Positions 1 through 7,620 of a stretch of DNA of 11,160 bases are shown here, one piece after another. Under the pieces are notes generated by a model, which had not been told where the DNA came from, did no database searches, and was given only the letters and a program-made list of their open reading frames with translations. Position 1 is the first letter of the stretch, and every line of letters begins with the position of its first letter. Source of the stretch: Pholiota molesta (Eukaryota; Basidiomycota; Agaricomycetes; Agaricales; Strophariaceae); the NCBI GenBank assembly GCA_014925825.1, contig JACGCK010000614.1:1-11160 (forward strand), read 5' to 3'. A program made the position numbers and the translations under genes.

Positions 1-112
1 ATCATAAAATCCATGTGAAGACCACTTCATTCACCCACGCCTCATGACTTTAGGTGTTCCACAGTGTTCCATTGGTGTTCTGGTAACGGAACAAGTGCAG
101 CTGCTGAATTAG

Positions 113-316
113 ATGTGCTTACTTGCGCTGACGGCGATCACGTTGATGCCTCTGACCTTACACCAATCGATTCGTGTGTTTTGGGGCGACGCTCGCAATG
201 CGTCCGTGCGCCACCGTGCAGCATGCACGCGTTTCGTCGGAAATATGAAGCTGCGTATGACGCGAACCACGTTCCTGGCTCTGCTTTCGACTCTAATCAT
301 TCATGCAGAGATATGA
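113..316 (+). CDS. Doubtful 67-aa ORF with hydrophobic N-terminus
   Basis: The ATG at 113 opens MCLLALTAITLMPLTLHQS, which resembles a signal peptide. The peptide continues through a basic middle to MTRTTFLALLSTLIIHAEI and a TGA. A second frame overlaps the whole stretch. The region 160-290 is more GC-rich than its surroundings. No family is recognised; the start has T at -3. It may be a chance ORF or a worn exon. Confidence 0.13.
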   Translation: MCLLALTAITLMPLTLHQSIRVFWGDARNASVRHRAACTRFVGNMKLRMTRTTFLALLSTLIIHAEI

Positions 317-325
317 AGCTGCATG
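243..325. repeat. 12-bp direct repeat with hairpin
   Basis: ATATGAAGCTGC occurs at 243-254 and 311-322. Around the second copy, CATGCAG (302-308) pairs with CTGCATG (319-325). Its function is unknown. Confidence 0.3.
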
Positions 326-1497
326 TTCATCTTTCATTTTTTTGCCATGATATCTAATACAAGGTGATTGGGCGCTATTGTTATAAGGTTCGATATCAGT
401 CCGTCAGCAATTTATATTTCTAGCTTCGTTTTACCTTGGTTTACATACTTAAGTACGCCCTTATCACATTTGATCTACCGAGCCTTCGATGACCTGATGT
501 CATAGACGCTCACTGATACCATCAGATGTTATAAGATGCATGGCTGCTCCGAAAAGACTTGGTCTACCCAATGAGCTGAATTCTTCCAATGGCTGACATC
601 TTCAGTGTCGAAGTTGTGCGTCGATTATAGTCTCTCCGCGCAATCCGCGCACTATTACAACCAATCGATGAGCATCAATGAGCCCATGGAAGCATGCACT
701 GCATGTTTGTTTTTGCAGTAGCTCCAATTGTTATGTGCGGTGCGACAAGCTATATCTATTTATTTCACCAACCTCGTCGACAGGAAGACGCATGCGCTGC
801 ACTCACACGAATGTCAACACTGAGTACTGGGCAAACATAAATGTATACTACTTATGATATCATCCGTGGAGGCTTGATGGGCCAATGAGCTCTTAAAGTC
901 TGCCCGGGCCCTTAGCGGGCTCTCCCGATAATAGGGACAGCTATGAGAACTGGTCCGAGACCAAGTACATTAGCATTTTGATCTTGAAACTGAACGCTTG
1001 AGCGCCCGGCGCCCATCACGAATCTTTTGAAATTGATGCGCCATCAAATTGTACAGGCGCCCGGCACAGCTATTGTAACTGTATTTCTGATTGAATTCCA
1101 CAGGATTAAGTCAATTTCTTTAATATGTCTTATTATTATTCTTCAAAGGAGGTGGGTCCATAATTAGCCAGTGTCTTTTATGGTTTCTTGGATTTAAAAC
1201 AGTCGGCAGTAGTACCGATAAGCTAAGTATACTGGTGGGTAAATTCTTTTTGGAAACGAGGATTGGCTCTGGAATCTGGAGACTATCGAACGTCATAATC
1301 ACACAGATCTAAATCTGTAACAGATACATACGGCTAATAATGTGTTCAATAAGCAGCGCGAATCGTTGCTCTGGGTATAGCCCTCGTACTTTTCCCTCTG
1401 GTTAATATCAAGGTGATATCTGATGCATCTCAATCCAATGATCATTCTGTATCTATACGATCGTTAACAATGCTATTTAGACTCAGCTGAGACGAGC
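326..1497. other. Intergenic stretch without a convincing gene
   Basis: Open frames are short and interrupted in all six readings; the longest is a 60-codon minus frame at 1302-1120 with no domain. The stretch contains short hairpins (for example ATGAC/GTCAT near 488-502) and the GCGCCCGGC repeat pair. I see no RNA gene, promoter or transposon ends. Confidence 0.5.
1002..1065. repeat. Pair of 9-bp GC-rich direct repeats
   Basis: GCGCCCGGC occurs at 1002-1010 and 1057-1065, 55 bp apart, in otherwise AT-rich sequence. Between the two copies lie TTGATGCGCCATCAA (1033-1047), a palindrome, and AATCTTTTGAAATTG. This is short enough to be coincidental. Confidence 0.25.
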
Positions 1498-1977
1498 TTG
1501 ACACCAAGCGTTCCAAACACTTCAAATTTAAAGTCGAACTCGGAGCACGACGCCAACACTCGCCAACATGCAGTTCTTGTCTCCATTCTCACCTATATAT
1601 TGTACTTCATATATCGATCAGCCGATGACATTAACTCCGACATTTCTGCTTCCTGGCTAGAACACCGAGCTAGATCGTGCTCCAGAGGACGGACCGGAAG
1701 AGACCCCCAAGTTGTAGTTGTGATCGATCTCGGCTCCTCATTGCTTCGTGAACACCAAGTAGCCCCATCATCGACCTATGTAGACCTTTGTGTCCTATCT
1801 GCTTCATCTCCGTTACAGTGCCACTGGGGACCTGTCACTTTCTGTCAACGAAGTATGCAAGTGATATGGGATGCCAAGAGTTTTTGTTCTGCGCCGATGT
1901 TAGCTTCCGGGCCCGAAGAAAATGATAATCTACTTGTGTCGTCGTCATGTACTCGTTACACCATTGATATGTGTTGA
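1498..1977 (+). other. 159-codon open frame without a start codon
   Basis: The frame is open from a TTG at 1498 to a TGA at 1975-1977, with no usable ATG near its start. It is Cys/Ser-rich late (LCVLSASSPLQCHWGPVTFC, then SSSCTRYTIDMC). A different frame has an ATG at 1568 (MQFLSPFSPIYC) but stops after 30 codons. I considered a broken small secreted or hydrophobin-like gene, but the CC doublets of hydrophobins are absent. It is the longest unexplained frame in the window apart from the main gene, and it could be a decayed exon. Confidence 0.2.
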
Positions 1978-2503
1978 AATATATTGAAGCCTTGAAGGCT
2001 CGCGGGAGCCACTCAAAGTTATTTGGCTTATCTTTCTAACTGATCTCGTTAATAAATCCATTGATTCCGAGCGTTTCCGGCCCTACATTGTGTCCTTGGT
2101 CCCCAAATTATGACACCGACAGAATGGGGTCCAGATGGTTAGTCGCATATAATTCAGAAGCAACAAAAATAAAATATGAAGAGTCATGTTGATCAGCTGG
2201 ACAGATCTACATGTCGACAAAGTCTCTGCGGGGAATCGACTGTGCTTTGGGTTGAGGCTTAAAGCTTAAGCCTTGAAGGCCTAATCTCGGCCTATCTGTA
2301 GGTCAATAGTACATAATACCTCGTGATCATCTCAATAAAACACAAGATACAAGCAAACATCGACGATATCTCTATAAATATCTCGCAGTGTAACCCAAGA
2401 GGCGTTGCCGACGCATGCTCGCGAGTCGCAGCCTCCCCGGTGCGGGTGTTTTATAGCGGAGATATATCGTGGATAGCACGTACGTCTTCAGTATTCTCCT
2501 AGC
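1978..2503. other. Intergenic stretch with a GC-rich island
   Basis: No gene is seen. A GC-rich patch at 2400-2445 lies between two related AT-rich arms, ATATCTCGC (2379-2386 region) and GCGGAGATAT (2456-2464 region), which nearly form an inverted repeat. TATAAATA is at 2373-2380. Confidence 0.35.
1987..2280. repeat. 13-bp direct repeat pair with palindromes
   Basis: AAGCCTTGAAGGC occurs at 1987-1999 and again at 2268-2280, 281 bp apart. Its core GCCTTGAAGGC is a near-perfect hairpin. The second copy follows GGCTTA AAGCT TAAGCC (2256-2272), a 6-bp-arm palindrome. A related AAGCCTCCAGGCTT occurs near 8223. This could be a transposon footprint or a dispersed short repeat. Confidence 0.4.
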
Positions 2504-2659
2504 ATGTTGTCTGCATCTTCGCAATGCTTCTGTTCTTCGTTCAATTTTGGTTGCGGCCTCAATCTGTGTACCTACTCCTGTTCAAGGTCTTCTACTAGCT
2601 TGATACCCGGTCAGGCATTTAATGAGAGGTTCTCTTCGTCAATAGCTACATCATTATGA
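2504..2659 (+). CDS. Possible 51-aa Cys-rich ORF
   Basis: The ATG at 2504 opens 51 codons to TGA. Five Cys sit within 19 residues (C8, C10, C17, C22, C26, in QCFCSSFNFGCGLNLC and YSC), followed by a Ser-rich tail. TATA-like sequences lie upstream at 2373-2380 (TATAAATA) and 2449-2455. There is no N-terminal signal peptide as read, so it does not look like a standard secreted effector. The length is well within chance. A minus-strand frame rich in Glu, Lys and Leu overlaps it but has stops. Confidence 0.15.
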   Translation: MLSASSQCFCSSFNFGCGLNLCTYSCSRSSTSLIPGQAFNERFSSSIATSL

Positions 2660-3340
2660 CTGGGCAACATCGTTGATTTCGGGCTTGCCTTGTATCCAAG
2701 AGCTTCTGTTTCCGACTAGGGTACATAGTTAATGAATCTGGCTTCTCGTTGTTTCTTCCTTCCCATTCACATTATCAAGAATCGAACTTGATGAATTCTC
2801 CAAATCATTACACATTTCAGGCCACTCTCACCACATGAACCACCCTGCAAAGTAAATGTATCTGATAGAACGATTTGATTTATTCGTCTTGTATCCGACA
2901 ACAAAGTCCATAGTCCAGGGGGTCCATTTCCATGTAGAACCGAGCCCTCATCGGGAACGAACGAGATGTGGACAGCGAAAACGAGACGTAGACCACTTTC
3001 GTGAATCACGTCTATAGTACCAGTTAGAAATGACAGCGCCTGCAAATCCACTCGAGAATCAGGTTTTCGTCACATTGCGCATGTCCCCCTTTCCTCCTTT
3101 TCATTTGTCAGTGTGATTCATGGGCATACATATTTTGCGAGACACGCTCTTTACTATAGGGTCCTACTTGTTTCGAGAACCAACTTTCTCGACACTGGGC
3201 CCTCGGATCATTTCCTCGACTATTTTCGGGCACTGGGGTGGATCGTCCGATGTATCCGATTGAGCGATTATGCGATCTAGTTTATCTTGCTTGTTTTTCT
3301 TTCAATAACCCTGCAGCTCAATCCTTGTATGTAGGCCTCC
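2660..3340 (-). other. Gene-poor stretch with a possibly decayed minus-strand reading frame
   Basis: On the minus strand a frame is open from about 3069 to 2767 (about 100 codons, no ATG near its start). It includes ALSFLTGTIDVIHESG and PGLWTLLSDTRRINQ. After a TGA the same frame continues through three more stops to about 2489, with Lys/Glu/Leu-rich text such as KLVEDLEQE and KLNEEQKHCEDADN. It could be a pseudogene with a coiled coil. Four stops over this length is about what random sequence would give, so support is weak. TTACTTTGCAG near 2846 looks like a splice acceptor. No gene is seen in 3070-3340. Confidence 0.18.
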
Positions 3341-3694
3341 CTATTTCCACCAGATCAGACGCCAGTGCAGGCTGGTAGCACTATATTTCCAGGATCCACC
3401 ACTGGCGTCCGGACCGTATGGGTGGATCACCCATCTGAAAAATTGTACATACATAGTTCCGTTCTGACTGCGTACACGCGTAAATGTACTTGCGCCGAGA
3501 TACACGATTTTTTTTGACGTTTTGATCAAACGAGTACCACTATTTTTGGCCTGATAGACGCGGTATAGAGATATCATCCTTTCTATTTCGTAGATCCGAA
3601 GAGTTTGAACCATCTTACGGCGGTGATACACTGATCGCTTTAGGTGCGAGGCAGCAACTCCTTTCATGTATGTGGTCGATTCAACATGAACCAT
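3341..3694 (-). CDS. Hypothetical 117-aa ORF
   Basis: The ATG at 3694 has a strong context (GCAGCAATGG, with G at -3 and +4). The frame is also open 16 codons further upstream, giving about 133 open codons in all. The peptide is basic in its first half (HLKRSVYHRRKMVQ, KTSKKIVYLG) and Trp/Tyr-rich at the end (FFRWVIHPYG, SWKYSATSLHWRLIWWK). No family, signal peptide or membrane span is recognised. An AG at 3747-3746, just before the open stretch, could be a splice acceptor. A few frames of this length are expected by chance in 11 kb, so the call rests mainly on the start context. Confidence 0.25.
   Translation of the reverse strand: MVHVESTTYMKGVAASHLKRSVYHRRKMVQTLRIYEIERMISLYRVYQAKNSGTRLIKTSKKIVYLGASTFTRVRSQNGTMYVQFFRWVIHPYGPDASGGSWKYSATSLHWRLIWWK
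3358..3434. repeat. Cluster of nested inverted repeats
   Basis: GACGCCAGTG (3358-3367) is exactly reverse-complemented by CACTGGCGTC (3400-3409). GATCCACC (3393-3400) is reverse-complemented by GGTGGATC (3421-3428). ATGGGTG GAT CACCCAT (3418-3434) is a perfect 7-bp-arm hairpin. Three interleaved inverted repeats in 77 bp could form a cruciform or mark the end of a small mobile element. They sit at the 3' end of the 3694-3341 ORF. Confidence 0.5.
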
Positions 3695-3970
3695 TGCTGC
3701 TGCGTCAGAATGTGTACTGCTGAGTTGATCTTCGATACCTTAATTTCACTAATAGTTTTTTGTATTTTCTAAGTTGAAGTCAAATTTGGCGCCCTTCAAA
3801 GCTTCAGTTTAATGGAGACTAATCAGCCACTTTGTGAAACTATGCTAGCCTAGTTCTTTTAAGTAGTTTCAGATCAATATAGCTGTTTGAAGCGTTCAGG
3901 CCTCAGGTATTGTGCAAAGGCTTCTGCGACTATTCATATAACCCTTTCAGTCGACCCTCTCGTGCAAAAC

Positions 3971-4310
3971 ATGTTTCTTGAAACTGAGCCGAACTCCGAC
4001 TCCACCGACACTGATCCTGCTGGCGTTAAAATTGTGATATATACGTAAGGGTTTGCATCTTTATTTAGCTATACTGTGCGGTAGGACATTCATTGTACAA
4101 TGAGATTAGCCAAATCACAGCGCAGCGCGATTGCGACTTTTTAAGATGAGATATAACGATGGGTTCACATTTAAGATTGTCTAAATTTGCAGCAGCAAGC
4201 CCGACAGGACTATGATCTTTACAGTGAAGGACAACATCGACGAAGAATCTCTCTGCTTGGGGTCGATGTTACTTAATAGACGACAGATTTACCCGCATTA
4301 TACTACCTGA
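3971..4310 (+). CDS. Possible two-exon small gene, 63 aa
   Basis: The ATG at 3971 opens MFLETEPNSDSTDTDPAG, then KIVIY, to a donor AC|GTAAGG at 4045. An acceptor TTTGCAG ending at 4192 rejoins in phase (AC|C, Thr25) to SKPDRTMIFTVKDN and a stop at 4308-4310. A TATAA at 3937-3941 lies about 30 bp upstream of the start. The intron would be 148 nt, longer than those of the main gene. No domain is recognised. A competing frame (4228-4383) crosses exon 2, so one or both are accidental. Confidence 0.2.
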
Positions 4311-4529
4311 TGTGGAAAGTCATTCAGAGGGGAATAAATGTAGCGATCACGACGTGAGGGGAGCAGCTCAAGCATACGAATGATCAGCAAGGAAGGCTCC
4401 ATACGCAAGTATCTACACTATCACCGGATAATATGACTTCCTAAGCATGAAAGAATTATCACAACATTATATCAATGCTGAAGCTGAAAAGTAATGAGCG
4501 TACAAAAATTCGCCTACATAATGTAGTCT

Positions 4530-4975
4530 AGCTAAAGAGCATGGCTGGGTATGTGCATGAACTGATGGTTTTGGATTCTTGGAATATATGCGTCGAATAT
4601 ATGCGTTGTAAGTAATGCGGTGGAACTCTGAGGCTGCATCTGAGGTAGAATTATAGAGAAGATAGCATCATGGAGAAAGCAAGAAAGCAAAGTAATAAAA
4701 CCATTGCCTCGAAATGGTTCATGCACGTCGGTCATGATGAAAAATACAAATGCGCATAAAGTAGAGGGTCGCAACGCGAGTGTCCAAATGCCGCCAAGAA
4801 AAGGAAATGCGCCACATTTACAAATCTGGGCAGATCGACGATCAGTCAAAGCAATTAAGGAAATTCCGACTCCGAAAATGTCAGCCGCCGTCTCCAAGCC
4901 CTCTCTCTCTTTCTCCAACTCCCATCATGTCGGGATATGTCGGAGGCGCTTGTCGTCGTCGTCGGTTGCATCCCA
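4530..4975 (-). other. 3' flank and probable 3' UTR of the 759-aa gene
   Basis: This directly follows the TAG at 4978-4976 on the minus strand. It contains a (GAC)n run near 4950-4960 and a GA-rich tract near 4905-4915. A 128-codon frame (4918-4532) crosses it but shows no domain and sits where the 3' UTR is expected, so I do not call it a gene. I see no clear polyadenylation hexamer. Confidence 0.45.
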
Positions 4976-7387
4976 CTACTGTCCGCCATGGCTATGAACG
5001 GCCATACTCTCGGGCAACGACCACCTCCTATGCCCGGTCATTACGGTACTGCCAGCGGGCTGAATGTAATGCAGCGCCATTGAGCTGGATGGCGGCGGGG
5101 CATTGAAAGCCTACAAAGTCAAATATACCAAAATAAAGGCGCGAGTGTTGATGAGCTATGGAACCGAAAGACTTGACAAGGTAAGTTACGTACCTCAGAC
5201 GACAACGGATGTTTCCCACCATCGCTGACTCTGCTCGTACTCCTTTGACTGTAGGCACTCATATCACGCTCATATTCGAAATCCGGGTTCCGAGCACCTC
5301 TTGTGACGCGCATATATGAGGGTGATGGCGGTCCTTGGCCTTGATGAAGGCCGTTCATCAAATGGTTGGGCATCAATGACGAGCTGGAGTCTACTGGTAA
5401 GTGACTCTCTTGATAATGTTGAACCGTCGAAAAGGCGTTCTCGCTTTCTTGGCCAGTAGGAACTGTATGTGACGGTCGTTGGGTGGGTAGAGATTGGTGA
5501 TACGAGTGATGCGTGGGCTGCGTCAGTAACGAGAAGCCTTGGGGTTGGACTTGTGGAACGTTATGTGAATGTGAGAGAGTATGGGGCGTTGGATGTGACT
5601 GGTGGTTTTGGAGATTTTTTCGGAGATATGGATGCGATGTGGCTATGGCCTTGGTTCATTTATGCGACGAAAAAATTAAGCATTTACTCACTTGTGTGCA
5701 ATCTAGGCATTCTCATTCCTGCGGCTCCAAAGGCCATTGCAGGTTTGAAAGGCATGATCAGCGTGGATGGGTTTGCGAAGTGATGGTCTTCATGATATTG
5801 CTCGTTCACGGCGTCCCAAGCAGATGGCTGGAAGGACGGAGAGTGTACGGAATGATGCTCATACGTCGCGTCGACATACGTTGGGTGTGCTCGGGGACTA
5901 TCGTGGAAAGGGGTATGCACGGAACGCGTTGTTGTGCTGCTCGAATCCACTTCAGAACGACTCGTATAATCGACATCGCCCCATGATTCGCTTTGCTGAT
6001 CCTGGTCTCCGTCCTGGTCCTCGCGATCCTGATCTTCTTGTTCATCTTGGCTTTGTAGCGCATGTCGTGAGTTATCTTCATATGGTGTCCTCTCGTGATC
6101 GTAATCATCCGGATGGAGCGAAAAACTAGGCGAAAAACTGCGTAACTGGGCTTCATCGGTAGCAGTCAAAGGCTGAGAGGGAGCTGTGGAAGGTGCATAT
6201 GACCCAGGCGGCAAAGTCTCGAGGCTAGTGCGCCCCTCTGGAATCCTTCCCGAAATCTCGGACCGCCTTTTCTCTGGCGTCGATTCCAAAGCCAATGTTT
6301 CATCGCTGTTCAGGTTGAGTTGGAATTCGAACATCACCGGTTCTTCTTCTAGAGGATGCGCCTCTCCTCCGGACCATGGCGACTGTGATTCTTCCCAATC
6401 CGCGTCATCCCTCACCCCCATACCATCCTCTAGGTTCACGCTCAAACTGTGCATCGAAAAAGGGTTGAGTCTAAAGACGCCCATCATGGTTCGCATCTCC
6501 TTGTTGGCTTGTGTAGCACGCAGAGGGACTTCCGTAGGTGGTGCCAAAGACTGACTGAGGAGGCTTCTTGAATACGCTAGTAACGCAGCTGGTGCGGACA
6601 ACCCCATCCCCCCTCCTGTCTTCGCTGGCGAACCTGAAAGCTCCAGGATAAAGCAGTTATCAGGATCTTCAGGTTCGACCTTGACGGCAGCTTGGAGGGA
6701 GGAAGATGTATTTGCCGAGGTTGGCAAGGAGGGATGTCGCGATCCTGCCTGTGGAGATTGGCCTGTGTACCCCTCTTGATCGTTCATGGATATGGAATGT
6801 TCAGGAAATTCTAGCCCCTCAGCAGAAGATTTAGGACTATCCCATTCCGTATATTCGGAGGCCGAGGCATGCGACGACGGGGATCGGTGGCGATCACTTC
6901 TGAAAGCATATGAAGGAAGACAAGATGGCTCGGGCGATGGTGCAGCGTGAGGTAGAGCAGTACGCTGAGAGGAGGTAGGATAGTCTGTGCCAGAGAGTGC
7001 ATCATCGGTGGTCTGGTATGCGGTGGTGATTGCTTTGGAAGAGAGGGACTGGTCGAACCCGGAGATCAACTCAGCGGGCCCTACAGAAGTTATAGCCGAC
7101 GGGGTGGTGGCGCTTTGCCAAGATGACGAATATGACAACGAAGAAGAGGAGGGACCCGCCGGGACGATGTAGGTGTTGAAAGAAGAAGGTGGTTGAGGTT
7201 GAGTGGGTGTACGCTCTGCGTAATATCCCGGCCAAACGGTTTCGCCATGGTACGCCAGGCCCTGCGATGGCGACAAAGGCACCGACAGTGTCCCACCCGG
7301 CGTCGCGGGATCTACAGGACGCCGTGGATAGTAGGCGGAAGGCGGAAAGGATCGTTCGGCCAACGCGGTGCTTGCATATTGCGACAT
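4976..7387 (-). CDS. Large disordered, probably regulatory protein, 759 aa, three exons
   Basis: Exons are 7387-5692, 5642-5194 and 5110-4976. They join in phase 1 (A|CC, Thr566) and phase 0 (after Glu715) into 759 codons ending in TAG. The ATG at 7387 is the first after an in-frame TGA at 7441-7439. Residues 1-240 are rich in Ser, Pro, Tyr and Gln. A more ordered block follows at about 243-360: CFILELSGSP (245-254), an Ala/Leu/Ser stretch, LRATQANKEMRTMMGVFRLN (289-308) and LEEEPVMFEFQLNLN (346-360). Residues 445-470 are a Gln/Asp/Glu run. Residues 500-620 are His/Pro/Ser-rich, and the tail contains GHRRWSLPES. I see no zinc finger, homeodomain, bHLH, kinase, signal peptide or membrane span. 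The composition resembles fungal transcription regulators or scaffolds, and the MMGVFRLNPF block feels like one shared by uncharacterised Agaricomycete proteins, but that is recollection and unverified. The function is unknown; a nuclear role is inference. I am sure it is a gene and fairly sure of the exon borders. Confidence 0.93.
5111..5193 (-). other. Intron 2 of the 759-aa gene (83 nt)
   Basis: The donor is GAG|GTACGT and the acceptor is GACTTTGTAG|GCT, after a T-rich stretch. It is phase 0. A nearer AG at 5156 would leave a 38-nt intron, which is unusually short, so the 5111 acceptor is preferred. The exon after it stays open for 44 codons before TAG. Confidence 0.85.
5643..5691 (-). other. 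Intron 1 of the 759-aa gene (49 nt)
   Basis: The donor is GTGAGT and the acceptor is CCATAG. Reading through the intron meets a TAA three codons past the exon and a later TGA. Removing it joins codon ACA to the split codon A|CC and opens a further 149 codons in frame. The length is typical of basidiomycete introns. Confidence 0.9.
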
Positions 7388-7620
7388 GGAGAGGAAGCAG
7401 TTTTGCTTAAATTTTAGTATGGGAATCAGGAAAGGATATCAGTGAAGGCGGGGATGGGGGAAGTGGGTTTAAGAGAAGTGCATTAAGAGTTAGATTGGGT
7501 TGGATGGAACTGAACAAACAGACGAACGAACGACTGGAGGTGTCGGCGAAATCGACGGCTGGTCTGCGAAGGGATGGCATGGCAGGCGGACGTTGGTCAC
7601 CTCACCGAGGATCATCGTCT
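7388..7620 (-). promoter_or_regulatory. Pyrimidine-rich 5' leader and likely core promoter of the 759-aa gene
   Basis: Read on the minus strand, the 230 bases before the start codon are rich in C and T, with CCACTTCCCCCATCCCC and CTTCCTCTCC just before ATG. CT-rich leaders are common at fungal promoters. The region holds two overlapping upstream ORFs, with ATGs at 7615 and 7580. It also holds a possible leader intron: donor G|GTGAGG at 7605, and acceptor TTTGTTCAG ending at 7510, after a run rich in T and C. I see no clear TATA box. The transcription start cannot be placed from sequence alone. Confidence 0.5.
7407..7580 (-). CDS. Possible upstream ORF, 57 codons, in the leader of the 759-aa gene
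   Basis: The ATG at 7580 has G at -3 (GCCATGCC), a better context than the main start, which has T at -3. It reads 57 codons (starting MPSLRRPAVDF, ending FPDSHTKI) to a TAA that lies only 19 nt before the main ATG. A second frame starts at 7615 and runs 41 codons to a TAA at 7492-7490. If the transcript begins upstream of these starts, they would reduce initiation at the main ATG. A leader intron from 7605 to 7510 would remove the 7580 start. Whether the region is transcribed is unknown. The peptide resembles nothing I know. Confidence 0.22.
   Translation of the reverse strand: MPSLRRPAVDFADTSSRSFVCLFSSIQPNLTLNALLLNPLPPSPPSLISFPDSHTKI

Noticed and set aside
1498..1977. Hydrophobin or small secreted Cys-rich protein
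   Set aside because: The eight-Cys pattern with two CC doublets is absent in all three plus frames, and the ATG-started frame stops after 30 codons.
4532..4918. 128-codon minus-strand frame after the main gene
   Set aside because: It lies in the expected 3' UTR, has no domain, and its GA-repeat start looks like low-complexity sequence. No splice junction joins it to the main gene.
4940..4960. (GTC)n and other short triplet runs as functional repeats
   Set aside because: Only about four units; ordinary microsatellite-scale sequence.
5469..6554. Several plus-strand frames of 104-157 codons
   Set aside because: They are antisense shadows of exons 1 and 2 of the 759-aa gene, which has much better evidence.
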